This document shows positions 51,655 to 60,427 of a stretch of 64,000 bases of DNA, in pieces. Source of the stretch: Paenibacillus massiliensis subsp. panacisoli DSM 21345. Its GTDB lineage: Bacteria; Bacillota; Bacilli; Paenibacillales; Paenibacillaceae. How positions within the stretch are numbered: the stretch's first letter is position 1; each line of letters begins with the position of its first letter. The translations under genes were made by a program, and so were the position numbers. The notes under the pieces are model-generated. The model was not told the DNA's origin and made no database searches. It saw nothing but the letters and a program-made list of their open reading frames with translations. Where the stretch lies: contig NZ_AUFO01000008.1 in the NCBI RefSeq assembly GCF_000426545.1, forward strand, positions 106,857 through 170,856, given 5' to 3'.

Positions 51655-52794
51655 GTGACAAAAAAACGTGTCTTGTTGTTATCAGAGGGCTTCGGGGCCG
51701 GGCACACGCAGGCTGCCCATGCACTCTCAAGTAGTCTGCGCAGGCTGTCACCACATGTCCAGACCAAGGTAATGGAGCTGGGCACCTTTCTAAATCCCAG
51801 GATGGCTCCATGGATCATTACAGCCTATAAGAAAACACTTACCTCTCAGCCTCGTCTGGTCGGCATGGTGTATCGTCATCAGTACAAGAAATCGCTTAAT
51901 CGGTTAACAACCATGGCTCTTCATCGATTGTTCTATACCCATACAAGAAGCATCATTCGCCAGCTTAGACCTGATATGATTGTATGTACCCACCCCATCC
52001 CTAGTGCAGTAATCTCAAGACTGAAGCGGCTGGGATTAAATGTGCCGCTCTGTACAGTCATCACCGACTATGATGCACACGGTACCTGGATCACGCCGGA
52101 GGTAGACAAATATTTTGTCTCAACGCCAGAGGTCATGCGCAAGCTTCGCACCAGAGGAGTTCCGTTCATGAAGATACAGGTGACCGGAATCCCCGTACAC
52201 CCGGACTTCTGGGAGCATCCCAGTCACGAGGAGATTCGGGAACAGTTCGGACTTAAGGCCATCCCTACAGTGCTTGTGATGGGAGGCGGCTGGGGGATGC
52301 TGAATGATACGCAGCTTCATGAGTTCATTTCCCGCTGGAAGAAGGACATCCAGATTATCTTTTGCCTAGGTAACAATCATAAAATGCTACAGAAGCTGCA
52401 GCAGGACAGCCGCTACAGGCATCCCCATATCCACCTGCTCGGCTTCACCCGCGAGATTGATAAGCTGATGGAAGTGTCGGACCTTCTGATTACCAAGCCT
52501 GGAGGAATGACTTGCTCTGAAGGTCTGGCCAAAGGGATTCCGATGCTGTTTCATAACCCACTGCCAGGACAAGAGGAAGAGAACAGCCAATACTTCACTG
52601 CCCTAGGCTTGGGGGAGACGATCTCTTCCACAGATGTCATCGTCAAATGGATGAATCGGATGGTTCACCATTATCCAGAGGTGCAGCAAAAGCGTAAGGC
52701 CCAGGCCGCCCGTATCGCCATGTATCACCCACTGCAAAGCGCACAAAGCATTATCGACATGCTGGAGCGTAGCCAGCAAGGAGTCATCCACTAG
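51655..52794 (+). CDS. GT28 glycosyltransferase, MGDG synthase/UgtP-like
   Basis: 379 residues from GTG 51655, seven bases after AGGTG. N-terminal MGDG_synth domain (LLLSEGFGAGHTQAAHALSSSLRRL, then DMIVCTHPIPSAVISRLKRLG and VITDYDAHGTWITPEVDKYFV). C-terminal nucleotide-sugar domain with VLVMGGGWGM and the donor-binding motif LLITKPGGMTCSEGLAKGIPMLFHNPLPGQEEEN. This matches UDP-sugar:diacylglycerol glycosyltransferases that make membrane glycolipids. It probably shares a transcript with the PAP2 gene. No transmembrane segment; a peripheral membrane protein. Confidence 0.9.
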   Translation: MTKKRVLLLSEGFGAGHTQAAHALSSSLRRLSPHVQTKVMELGTFLNPRMAPWIITAYKKTLTSQPRLVGMVYRHQYKKSLNRLTTMALHRLFYTHTRSIIRQLRPDMIVCTHPIPSAVISRLKRLGLNVPLCTVITDYDAHGTWITPEVDKYFVSTPEVMRKLRTRGVPFMKIQVTGIPVHPDFWEHPSHEEIREQFGLKAIPTVLVMGGGWGMLNDTQLHEFISRWKKDIQIIFCLGNNHKMLQKLQQDSRYRHPHIHLLGFTREIDKLMEVSDLLITKPGGMTCSEGLAKGIPMLFHNPLPGQEEENSQYFTALGLGETISSTDVIVKWMNRMVHHYPEVQQKRKAQAARIAMYHPLQSAQSIIDMLERSQQGVIH

Positions 52795-52852
52795 ATCATT
52801 TCTGACAGTCATGCTCACGCAGAGCTACGATCATCAGGACTTATAACTAACA

Positions 52853-52900
52853 AACCGCCTCCGAAGTGAAAGAAGAGTCTTCCACCTCGGAGGCGGTTTT
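52853..52900 (+). terminator. Terminator of the PAP2-GT28 operon
   Basis: Stem AACCGCCTCCGA / TCGGAGGCGGTT (52853-52864 with 52887-52898) followed by TTCTTT. It is convergent with the DUF350 gene and may serve both strands. Confidence 0.85.
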
Positions 52901-52941
52901 CTTTACCCAATATTATTGACGGAGCTCTCTACACGCACAGC

Positions 52942-53346
52942 TCACATCAAAAAGGTGCCGATGACGATGGACACACCAAGAATGATTGAGCGCAGCAGCT
53001 GTGCTACTGCCATATTGCCCTGAGCAATCTGGTCACATACACGCGTCTTAGGAGTCAGGAAGTCAAATACAATATAGACCAGACATAATACAGCGATGCC
53101 CACGACGGACCACAGTAGCATTTCCAGCCACGAATGGCTTGAGAAGGACACCATCCCCACGATAATGCACAACCCAAGCATTTTACTACCCATATACATC
53201 CCTGCAGCCTCATTGCCCTTGGCTATCTCTTCACTATCGTTATAGCGGGTCAATTTACTGAACACAAAGTAGCTACACACAAGGACAACCAGCAGAATGC
53301 CTAAACCTGTCAAGACATTAAGCAGGTTCACTCCCAAATTATTCAT
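52942..53346 (-). CDS. DUF350 (YjfL-type) membrane protein
   Basis: 134 residues with four helices (about 10-30, 50-70, 75-97, 113-133). Between helices lie the repeated KGNEAAGMYMGSKMLGLCI and AQGNMAVAQLLRSIILGVS, which show the internal duplication typical of DUF350 proteins. ATG overlaps the stop of the GspS-like gene as ATGA. In Proteobacteria and Bacilli DUF350 proteins are found next to GspS-like ATP-grasp genes, as here, but the function is unknown. Confidence 0.88.
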   Translation of the reverse strand: MNNLGVNLLNVLTGLGILLVVLVCSYFVFSKLTRYNDSEEIAKGNEAAGMYMGSKMLGLCIIVGMVSFSSHSWLEMLLWSVVGIAVLCLVYIVFDFLTPKTRVCDQIAQGNMAVAQLLRSIILGVSIVIGTFLM

Positions 53347-54674
53347 TTCTTCTCCTCCTGTTCTCTATCCATCACCGATGCTGCACAATAATAAGCCATA
53401 TCTCCAGTAACCTTCTCCCCAATACGAGGCAAAACGCCCGCAAAGCAGCCTCCGATCACGAATACACCTGTCAGCAAATAACCACGGTATGGGCCTTCCT
53501 CTGTCTCGATCCGAACCTCCTGCATGGGGGCCAGCTCCTGATAAATCTTCGGTTGCTGATGATAGTAGGCCATAAGCTCTTCATCTTCATCTTCATCCTT
53601 ACCCTCTGTAGGCAGCAGCTCCCTGTTCCCCTCAAACAACTCCGTGCCCCGACCTTCTCGTCCCCAATAGCTCTTGGCAACATAGGGTACGGACTGCAGC
53701 TCAAACGGTCCAGCTTCGAAATACGTAGGCAGCAAATATCGTGAAATCATCTCAAGCTCTTCATCCTGGAACAAACGGAAGCCGCAATACTCCGGGGTCT
53801 GCTCATTACGCTCATAAAGGGACCAGATCGTGGCCATGAAGCCTTTACTCTGCATCAGGACATGCTGTCCGGGATTCATCAGACCAAGCCGACCTTCCTT
53901 CACCAGTTCCAGCAACGCAACACCAATATCCACACCTGTCTTCTCATCTCGATCATCCACCAGGTATTCCAATGGATAGAGGCGGTATAAAAGATTGATC
54001 TTATGTCCCGCATGATATAGCGCATCGCCCGGAATGATCTCCAGCTCTTCGAGCGGCGCATAGCGAACGTCGAATCCAGCCTCACGACAGCGTTGCATCA
54101 GGTACTCCGTATTCGTGCGGTCCTCCAGGTGCTCACCGAACGAAGTGAACGTAATAGGCCCTTGCAAGCCCTGCTGTGCGTAAGCTTCCAGCCACATGCA
54201 AAAGCAGGCACGAATGCATTCGTCCATAGCTACAGACGGCGACGATAACCCTGCTCCTGCAGCTAGTTCGATAAGAGTGGATTCCAGCGCTGCTGCCTCG
54301 GGAATACCTGTAGGTGTATCCGTGTTGTTCTCGATACATTTAAGTCCGGTCTCTCCGATGATCCAATCCTGACGCGTGATGCCTCCTGTCACCATCTCCT
54401 GACGTACAACGGGTAATAGAGCAGGATGAAGACCGAGCTGCTGAATCAAAAAGCTGTCCGGTAGATAACGCTGGACGAAACGCATGACCTTGCAATAGAT
54501 AGCATCAATAGCCTCTGCGGCAGCACACAGCTCCTGCATTTCGGTCTTTGTATACACGGTCAAGGCCGGAACACAATACTGCTTGCCGTACATTCGGTGA
54601 TAAGGGACATGTCGCCCAGCCTTCCCCTCGAACACCTCTTCATGGCTAAGGGGCAAAGTATGTACTGCTCTCAC
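53343..54674 (-). CDS. Glutathionylspermidine synthase-like ATP-grasp protein (YgiC/YjfC type)
   Basis: 443 residues from GTG 54674, nine bases after GGGAGG; a TTG nine bases upstream is too close to that RBS. It shows the GSP_synth core: DWIIGETGLKCIENNTDTPTGIPEAAALE, PITFTSFGEHLEDRTNTEYLMQRC, a Tyr/Leu-rich centre, GLMNPGQHVLMQSKGFMATIWSLYE, and the C-terminal ATP-grasp signature VAKSYWGREGRGTELFEGN...YRGYLLTGVFVIGGCFAGVLPRIGEKVTGD. No amidase domain. Substrate is probably a peptide or polyamine, since Bacilli lack glutathionylspermidine. Operon with lipoprotein and DUF350. Confidence 0.88.
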   Translation of the reverse strand: MRAVHTLPLSHEEVFEGKAGRHVPYHRMYGKQYCVPALTVYTKTEMQELCAAAEAIDAIYCKVMRFVQRYLPDSFLIQQLGLHPALLPVVRQEMVTGGITRQDWIIGETGLKCIENNTDTPTGIPEAAALESTLIELAAGAGLSSPSVAMDECIRACFCMWLEAYAQQGLQGPITFTSFGEHLEDRTNTEYLMQRCREAGFDVRYAPLEELEIIPGDALYHAGHKINLLYRLYPLEYLVDDRDEKTGVDIGVALLELVKEGRLGLMNPGQHVLMQSKGFMATIWSLYERNEQTPEYCGFRLFQDEELEMISRYLLPTYFEAGPFELQSVPYVAKSYWGREGRGTELFEGNRELLPTEGKDEDEDEELMAYYHQQPKIYQELAPMQEVRIETEEGPYRGYLLTGVFVIGGCFAGVLPRIGEKVTGDMAYYCAASVMDREQEEKK

Positions 54675-54679
54675 GCTCT

Positions 54680-54976
54680 TCAACCTCCCGAGCCACTGAA
54701 GAAGCTTCCAAAGCCGCTTGACTTAGAACTGGACGAGCCTGAGGAGCTGTAGGAGCTTTTATCCTTACTTCCGTTATAAAAGGAGCTCCCTCCGCGGTAG
54801 GAGCTGTGACTGGAGCTACGCTCGCAGGAATTGTCATCATAATTTGGGTCACAATCGTCATTCGTGGTCGTACCACAGCCAGACAAGACTGCCGGGACGG
54901 CCAGCATTAGAGAGAAGGCAGCCAGCTTCGCCCGTGAGCCGGGACTGGATTTGCTTTTGCGCTCTTCTTCAGACAT
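54680..54976 (-). CDS. Small Ser/Gly-rich lipoprotein
   Basis: 98 residues. A charged N terminus, one hydrophobic segment (about 17-33) and a lipobox-like LSGC suggest a lipoprotein. The mature part is CGTTTNDDCDPNYDDNSCE followed by a Ser/Gly/Tyr-rich tail ending FGSFFSGSGG. Two further cysteines in the acidic part could form a disulfide. Composition and position before a GspS-like gene recall the E. coli ygiB-ygiC pair, but similarity is too low-complexity to claim homology. ATG follows AGAGGTGAATTTGTAA. It precedes the GspS-like gene by a few bases. Confidence 0.75.
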   Translation of the reverse strand: MSEEERKSKSSPGSRAKLAAFSLMLAVPAVLSGCGTTTNDDCDPNYDDNSCERSSSHSSYRGGSSFYNGSKDKSSYSSSGSSSSKSSGFGSFFSGSGG

Positions 54977-55453
54977 TTACAAATTCACCTCTTTCATGAA
55001 CAACAGCACCTTCTTGGCTTCCGTATCTAGGACGGAGTATACGAATTCGTAGGTAGCCCCATTATGAACCATATAATGGTCCAGCAAGCGTTCAGCGAGT
55101 TCCATCGTATACGCGGTGATACCTGCCAGCTCCTTATCCTCGAATGATCTGCCATTCCATAGTCTATACTCCGCCATGAACATCAAAGACGCCGAGCGTG
55201 GTGACTTTACAGCATCAATAATGGCTGAACCATACTCAGCTGGCAGTTGGCGCTGCATGTCTGTCACATACACTGCATGATCCCGCCCATCGCTCTCATT
55301 GGATAGATGGAGCCATAGCTTGCCTGTTATCACAGTGGCGTCTACCAGCTTGCGCATGAATAGTTCATCACGGGGAACAGATATCTCGTCAAGTATCCCC
55401 GTTTCGGACTGACGCTCATCTGACCAGCTCCGATAAGTTATGAAGTAATAAAT
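54977..55453 (-). CDS. Unknown protein opening the GspS-like operon
   Basis: I do not recognise this protein. The supported part begins about residue ITYRSWSDERQSETGILDE and ends LLFMKEVNL. It includes KLWLHLSNESDGRDHAVYVTDMQRQLP, SASLMFMAEYRLWNGRSFEDKELAGITAYTMELAERLLD and TYEFVYSVLDTEAKKVL, an alpha/beta soluble protein without signal peptide. The start is uncertain. AAGGAAGG stands eight bases before an ATT at 55453 (158 residues). The frame stays open to a GTG at 55558 without an RBS, whose extra codons are hydrophobic. The stop lies directly against the lipoprotein start, so it heads the four-gene operon. Confidence 0.6.
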   Translation of the reverse strand: MYYFITYRSWSDERQSETGILDEISVPRDELFMRKLVDATVITGKLWLHLSNESDGRDHAVYVTDMQRQLPAEYGSAIIDAVKSPRSASLMFMAEYRLWNGRSFEDKELAGITAYTMELAERLLDHYMVHNGATYEFVYSVLDTEAKKVLLFMKEVNL

Positions 55454-55603
55454 AACGATTACCTTCCTTTCCTTTCTCTGCAGAAGCTGCTTATATTGAA
55501 TATTGAAACTGCATAACAAACGTATATAACGCACGACAAGGAAAAAAGTTACATACACATTTTTGTATAATGACTCTTCATTCTAGTTGAACCTAAATTT
55601 ACG

Positions 55604-55647
55604 AGAAAAAGACGCAAGCTCCAGACTGTTTCAGCCTGAGCTTGCGC
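55604..55647 (-). terminator. Terminator of trmB
   Basis: Minus-strand stem GCGCAAGCTCAGGCTG / CAGTCTGGAGCTTGCGTC (one mismatch and a wobble) with loop AAA, followed by TTTTTC. Confidence 0.88.
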
Positions 55648-55722
55648 CCTCTTGTGGACCTTCTTCTTGTCCACTACCGAACCAAGTTGCCGAACGCACG
55701 TACGCCATAACATGGATCGCAA

Positions 55723-56430
55723 TTAGTACTTGTCCAGCCTGGTCTTGTTATATTCTGCGTAAACCTTCTCGCCAATGACGACCTCCACCCGGTGGATGTT
55801 CATCCCTTTGCCCATGAATTTCTGCTCGTATTCTGTCATGACATGCTCCTCATTAATCCCGTCCCTATGCAGGTTCAATGAGATATTGGTCATTTGCAGG
55901 CCACTGTCAGCGAACGAATTCAGCGAGAATTCGAATAATGTCTCGGAATCCGTCTTAAAATGAATCTGACCGTCGCTATTCAGAATATAGCGGTATTTCG
56001 TAAGGAACCGAGGATGAGTCAAGCGACGGCGTGCATGCTTTGACTTGGGCCAAGGATCACTAAAGTTCAGATAGACCCGCTCGACCTCTCCTTCTTCGAA
56101 GACATTTTCGATGGTCTCAATGTTAGCCAGTGCCAGCTTCAGGTTGGGCGGTGTATCCACCTCGCGTTCACTCCAAGCATTTCTTGCCTTGTCGCTTGCT
56201 CTGCGGACCAGCTCATCATACATGTCGAAGCCTATATAATTGATGTCGGGGTTGCGGAAGCTCATCTGACTGATGAATTGTCCCTTCCCCATACCGAATT
56301 CCACATGAATCGGGCGGTCGTTACCGAACAGATTTGCCCATTTCCCCTTATGCTCTCCTGGCTCCAGTACAACCAGCTCAGGCTGCTGCTCCAGATTTTC
56401 ACGTATTCCTTTTCTGCCGCGTAGACGCAT
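55723..56430 (-). CDS. trmB: tRNA (guanine(46)-N7)-methyltransferase
   Basis: 235 residues. SAM-binding HVEFGMGKGQFISQMSFRNPDINYIGFDMYDE and the family signature VYLNFSDPWPKSKHARRRLTHPRFL identify TrmB, which makes m7G46 in the tRNA variable loop. The C terminus EYEQKFMGKGMNIHRVEV matches Bacilli TrmB. ATG follows GGAGGAATAAG. Monocistronic, with its own terminator. The 296 bases upstream of it hold no other gene. Confidence 0.97.
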   Translation of the reverse strand: MRLRGRKGIRENLEQQPELVVLEPGEHKGKWANLFGNDRPIHVEFGMGKGQFISQMSFRNPDINYIGFDMYDELVRRASDKARNAWSEREVDTPPNLKLALANIETIENVFEEGEVERVYLNFSDPWPKSKHARRRLTHPRFLTKYRYILNSDGQIHFKTDSETLFEFSLNSFADSGLQMTNISLNLHRDGINEEHVMTEYEQKFMGKGMNIHRVEVVIGEKVYAEYNKTRLDKY

Positions 56431-56649
56431 CTTATTCCTCCATTAAATAAGTTCCTGTGTATTGCTTGCTCCCTGCAATATTGTGCCGAACTTCAGCTTA
56501 AAAGTAAACGGCTATTTTAGACAAAATGCGGATTTTGCACATTTCTTGAGTAATAAGCCTGTACTATCATCCAAATTCCTTATGCAGTTCAGGTCACTGA
56601 ATGCTCGTTACGCATAGTGTAGTGCTAATCCTGATCACTGCTGGAAAAG

Positions 56650-56702
56650 GAAAAAGGAATCCACATGATCTTCCACTATGGACGATCAAGGAATTCCTTC
56701 TT
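56650..56702 (-). terminator. Terminator of the 65-residue protein gene
   Basis: Minus-strand stem AAGGAATTCCTTGATC...GATCATGTGGATTCCTT with internal mismatches, followed by TTTTTCC, about 25 bases after the stop. Confidence 0.65.
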
Positions 56703-56726
56703 CAATATATTTGGATTGGGGTCCAA

Positions 56727-56924
56727 CTAAGTCAGTAGTTCATAGTCTACCTTATCTGTAGGGGGTAAATCAAATGTCTTTTCGCAGGCTGCCCGAATTT
56801 TTTGTCTTGCTGTCGTGCCGACCTGCTGATTTTGAGGAAAACGAACTCCCGTCAAAGCAAGCGCCTCATCAAATGTCAGTTCCACAAACACTTTATCTGG
56901 ACGCGGCTGAGAAGCTTTTTCCAT
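56727..56924 (-). CDS. Small conserved-looking protein, function unknown
   Basis: 65 residues: MEKASQPRPDKVFVELTFDEALALTGVRFPQNQQVGTTARQKIRAACEKTF. Soluble, mixed charge, probably alpha/beta, no cysteine motif apart from one Cys. ATG follows AGGTGATCTTGTT, and a terminator follows the stop, which supports a real gene. I do not know a characterised relative. No gene or clear signal was found in the ~310 bases upstream before ytqA. Confidence 0.7.
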   Translation of the reverse strand: MEKASQPRPDKVFVELTFDEALALTGVRFPQNQQVGTTARQKIRAACEKTFDLPPTDKVDYELLT

Positions 56925-57235
56925 AACAAGATCACCTCAAGTTTTATTAGGAACCGGATATGCGATATTGCATATGACAACTGTGGGGTGGCTTATATTT
57001 GATTATCTGGTACCGCTATCAATATAACATATTGTGTTAACTTTTTCAAGCTCATCCCCTTGATTTCCGCAAGAATACACCTTTCGTTCAATTCCCCTTT
57101 TGCTATCAATAGTGATACAATAAATACGATTCAGGACTGCTTGTGCGGCATGACGCTATGCGCCAGGCATTCACATGATAAAAATACAGATCAGGGTCCA
57201 ACTAAGCTGGTTCCAATCCGATAAGGAGCTTCTTC

Positions 57236-58189
57236 ATGAATTCAAATCTGATCACTCCTCCCCGCTTGTGGAGAGAAAAGAGATTCCATACCTGGAATTA
57301 TGAAATGCATGAGCAATTTCAGGATAAAGTATTCAAGGTCATGCTCGATGCCGGGTTCACATGCCCGAATCGCGACGGGTCCATAGCCAAGGGTGGCTGT
57401 ACCTTCTGCAGTGCAAGAGGCTCAGGAGATTTCGCTGGACGGAGACGCGATGACCTGGTTACACAATTCAACACCATCCGTGACAGGCAGCACTTGAAAT
57501 GGCCTAACGCAAAATATATCGGTTATTTCCAAGCCTACACGAACACCTATGCTCCGGTAGAGGAATTGCGCGAATACTATGAAGTCATTTTGCAGCAGCC
57601 TGGGGTCGTAGGTCTCTCCATAGCTACCCGTCCAGATTGCCTGCCTGACGATGTTCTCGACTATCTGGAAGAGTTGAATGAGCGAACATATCTGTGGCTT
57701 GAGATGGGACTGCAGACGGTTCACGAGTCCACCTCCGAATTGATTAATCGTGCCCATGACACTGAATGCTATCTAGAAGCCGTCGAGAAGCTGCGCAAAC
57801 GTAATATCAGGGTATGTGCCCATATTATTTACGGACTGCCCCAGGAAAATCATGAGATGATGCTGGAGACTGGCAGAGCTGTCTCCCAGATGGATGTTCA
57901 GGGCATCAAGATCCACCTGCTGCACCTCATGCGCAAGACACCTATGGTGAAGCAGTATGAGGCAGGATTGCTACGCTTCCTTGAGCAGGATGAGTATGTA
58001 AAGCTGATCGTCGATACGCTGGAGTTCCTGCCACCGGAGATGATCGTTCATCGCCTGACGGGAGATGCTCCGCGGGATCTACTGATTGGTCCAACCTGGT
58101 CACTTAACAAATGGGAAGTTCTGAATGCTATCGATGCTGAGCTGAAGAGTCGTGATACGTGGCAGGGCAAATTCTGGAGGAAGCTCTGA
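57236..58189 (+). CDS. ytqA: TIGR01212-family radical SAM protein YtqA
   Basis: 317 residues. The radical-SAM cluster motif is C-PNRDGSIAKGGCTFC, with the family's long gap before C-x2-C, and YFQAYTNTYAP and GLSIATRPDCLPD are family signatures. Conserved C-terminal region: IHLLHLMRKTPMVKQYE and HRLTGDAPRDLLIGPTWSLNKWEVLNAID. In B. subtilis this gene sits with ytqB; the pair has been reported (from memory) as MnmL and MnmM, completing mnm5s2U34 in tRNA wobble positions in Gram-positives. Overlaps ytqB by one base (TGATG). ATG follows AAGGAGCTTCTTC. Confidence 0.93.
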   Translation: MNSNLITPPRLWREKRFHTWNYEMHEQFQDKVFKVMLDAGFTCPNRDGSIAKGGCTFCSARGSGDFAGRRRDDLVTQFNTIRDRQHLKWPNAKYIGYFQAYTNTYAPVEELREYYEVILQQPGVVGLSIATRPDCLPDDVLDYLEELNERTYLWLEMGLQTVHESTSELINRAHDTECYLEAVEKLRKRNIRVCAHIIYGLPQENHEMMLETGRAVSQMDVQGIKIHLLHLMRKTPMVKQYEAGLLRFLEQDEYVKLIVDTLEFLPPEMIVHRLTGDAPRDLLIGPTWSLNKWEVLNAIDAELKSRDTWQGKFWRKL

Positions 58190-58767
58190 TGGGCTTCCTG
58201 TCGGTACTCAGCTATGCCCATCAGCTCATATCCGCCCGCATACAGCCAGGCGACTGTGCCATTGATGCTACGGCTGGGACTGGAGCTGATACGTTGTTAC
58301 TAGCACAGGCAGCGGGGAGACGCGGTCACGTCTTCGGCTTCGATATTCAGGAGCAAGCACTTGCCCTGACCAGAGAACGGCTGACACGTGCTGAGGGCGC
58401 TCTAGCGCAGGTGACATTACTGCAGCATAGTCATGATGAAATGCTACTGCATATTCCAGCAGAGCTCCATGGCAAAGTAGCAGCAGTAATGTTCAATCTC
58501 GGCTACTTGCCAACGGATGGGGCTGATCATGCGATTATCACTCATACCCCTTCCACTCTGCGTGCGCTGGAGGCTGCTTTACAGCTGCTTCGACCACGTG
58601 GGATTATCACCACGGTCCTGTATCCAGGCCATGCGGGTGGAGATGAAGAAGCACAAGCCGTGCTGGATTGGGCATCAGCTCTCCCTGTGTCCGAGGGGCA
58701 AAGCATCATTTACCGCCAGCTGCAACGACCTGCCTCTCCTTTCGTAGTAGCGATCGAGAGAAAATAA
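58189..58767 (+). CDS. ytqB: Class I SAM methyltransferase YtqB (rRNA_methylase family, MnmM-like)
   Basis: 192 residues from ATG 58189, eight bases after GGAGG. SAM motif I DATAGTGADTLLLAQAAG, motif II HVFGFDIQEQAL, and the family motif VMFNLGYLPTDGADHAIITHTPSTL, which is an N-L-G-Y-L-P catalytic loop. Reported in related bacteria as the methyltransferase that converts nm5s2U to mnm5s2U in tRNA (MnmM); this assignment is from memory. Tightly coupled to ytqA. Confidence 0.93.
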   Translation: MGFLSVLSYAHQLISARIQPGDCAIDATAGTGADTLLLAQAAGRRGHVFGFDIQEQALALTRERLTRAEGALAQVTLLQHSHDEMLLHIPAELHGKVAAVMFNLGYLPTDGADHAIITHTPSTLRALEAALQLLRPRGIITTVLYPGHAGGDEEAQAVLDWASALPVSEGQSIIYRQLQRPASPFVVAIERK

Positions 58768-58901
58768 CAGGTTCCTGTTGTTACACAGTCGCCGTTGTTA
58801 CTGAATGACTACGGTCCCACAGTGCGTGTCGTCAATGAAGTCTATGGTATTCCATTTCTAATTATAACTGCTTTGATTTGTGTTCTGGAGGAGGAGCAAG
58901 A

Positions 58902-59300
58902 ATGGCTGTTGTCAAAATGGAGCATGTAGGTATTATGGTATCCTCAATCGAGAGGTCGATCGAGTTCTATGTCAAAGTGGTCGGCCTGCGACATTTGGAG
59001 ACTGTCCAGCACCTGAACCCTGAGATTCGGCTCGCCTTTCTGGCCTTTCCCGGTCAGGAATCCGTGGAGTTGGAGCTAATTCAGGGGTATTCCGATGCAT
59101 TGCCGAGTGAAGGACGTGTGCACCATGTAGCCTTCTCCGTCGATCATATCGACGTGGAATTCCATCGTATACGCACACTGGGCGTACATGGACTGGATAC
59201 AGAGATCACCACTCTGCCTAATGGAAGTCAGTACTTCTTCTTCGACGGGCCGGATGGTGAACGTCTGGAGTTCTTCCAATCTACACGTAGTTCCATCTAA
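58902..59300 (+). CDS. VOC-superfamily protein (glyoxalase/dioxygenase fold)
   Basis: 132 residues from ATG 58902 behind GGAGGAGGAGCAAGA. Two beta-alpha-beta-beta-beta modules: VVKMEHVGIMVSSIERSIEFYVKVVGLR and VHHVAFSVDHIDVEFHRIRTLG. Metal-ligand candidates are His11-type (MEHVG), Glu (VELELIQ), His (HHVAFSV) and the late Glu (ERLEFFQ). It could be a glyoxalase, epimerase or resistance protein; the substrate cannot be told. manA follows after 52 bases. Confidence 0.82.
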   Translation: MAVVKMEHVGIMVSSIERSIEFYVKVVGLRHLETVQHLNPEIRLAFLAFPGQESVELELIQGYSDALPSEGRVHHVAFSVDHIDVEFHRIRTLGVHGLDTEITTLPNGSQYFFFDGPDGERLEFFQSTRSSI

Positions 59301-59352
59301 TATTACATATAAAATCAATTTCACATTACACAAATGGAGGAGAGACACCGCT

Positions 59353-60327
59353 ATGCTAACACCTTATCCGCTGCAATTCCAACCTGAATTCAAAGAAAGA
59401 GTGTGGGGAGGCCGTGCCCTTGAATCATTCGGGCTGACCCCTCCGCCAGGACACATTGGTGAAGGCTGGATGATTGCTGATCATCCGAACGGGACCACAA
59501 CCGTACTGAACGGTCCGCTTGCTGGCCAAGGACTCGATGTGATCCGTGAGCAGCTTGGCAAGGACTGGCTCGGCAGCAAGGGCGTATCCGAACAGGGAGG
59601 GCGTTTTCCGCTCCTGATCAAGCTGCTTGATTGCAATGATGACCTGTCCGTCCAGGTGCATCCAACGGATAGCTATGAAGGACTTCCTCCAGGGGAACTC
59701 GGCAAGACCGAGATGTGGTATGTGCTGGATGCCAAGCCTGATGCGAAGATCATCTACGGCCTGCGCGAAGGCGTGACCCGGGACAGCATGCGTGAGGCGC
59801 TTGAGTCAGGCACCATTATGGAGGATCTCAACCAGGTATCGGTTAAGGCTGGAGATACATTCTTCATTCCGGCAGGAACCGTACATGCCCTATGTGCTGG
59901 AGTCGTGGTAGCAGAGATTCAACAGAACTCTGATACGACTTACCGCTTATATGATTACAATCGTCCTGGGCTGGATGGTCAGCCTCGTGAATTGCATATC
60001 GAGGATTCGCTGAATGTGACTTCCTATGATAGTGCAGGGGCTACGATGATGGAGACTTCAGGAGCTGTGGCAGGTCAATGGCTCACTCTGGCTTCCTGTG
60101 ATTATTTTGTAGTGGAGAAGGGTATTGTAAAAGAGAACTGGGCATTGACTACACATGCGGACAGCTTCACAATCCTCGTGGTCTGTGACGGAGAAGGTAC
60201 CCTGACCTGGGATCATGGAGCAGACTCCTTACCTTACAAAGCCGGAGATTGCTTCCTGCTGCCAGCAAATCTGGGGTCCTACGAGCTGAATGGCTCCAAT
60301 ACCGTGCTCCGATCCTATCTGCCTTAA
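59353..60327 (+). CDS. manA: Mannose-6-phosphate isomerase, class I (Firmicutes short type)
   Basis: 324 residues from ATG 59353, with GGAGG twelve bases upstream. The frame is open from 59188 inside the VOC gene. Zinc ligands and active-site motifs: LSVQVHPTDSYE, GKTEMWYVLDA, FIPAGTVHALCAGVVVAEIQQNSDTTYRLYDYNR. It interconverts mannose-6-P and fructose-6-P. No PTS or GDP-mannose genes are near, so it may serve either mannose use or surface-sugar precursor supply. Confidence 0.95.
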   Translation: MLTPYPLQFQPEFKERVWGGRALESFGLTPPPGHIGEGWMIADHPNGTTTVLNGPLAGQGLDVIREQLGKDWLGSKGVSEQGGRFPLLIKLLDCNDDLSVQVHPTDSYEGLPPGELGKTEMWYVLDAKPDAKIIYGLREGVTRDSMREALESGTIMEDLNQVSVKAGDTFFIPAGTVHALCAGVVVAEIQQNSDTTYRLYDYNRPGLDGQPRELHIEDSLNVTSYDSAGATMMETSGAVAGQWLTLASCDYFVVEKGIVKENWALTTHADSFTILVVCDGEGTLTWDHGADSLPYKAGDCFLLPANLGSYELNGSNTVLRSYLP

Positions 60328-60427
60328 ATCTTACTGCCCAAGAGGGAGAAATACATGCGAGCATGGCTGTATACAGCAATCGCTTCTCTGATGAGACTAT
60401 AGCTGGGTACAAGGACGTGGATGACTG

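Noticed and set aside
56718..57206. 13-14 base direct repeat GGGTCCAACTAAG at 56718-56731 and 57194-57206
   Set aside because: A 13-base match between two places is expected by chance in a 64-kb window, and nothing mobile lies between.
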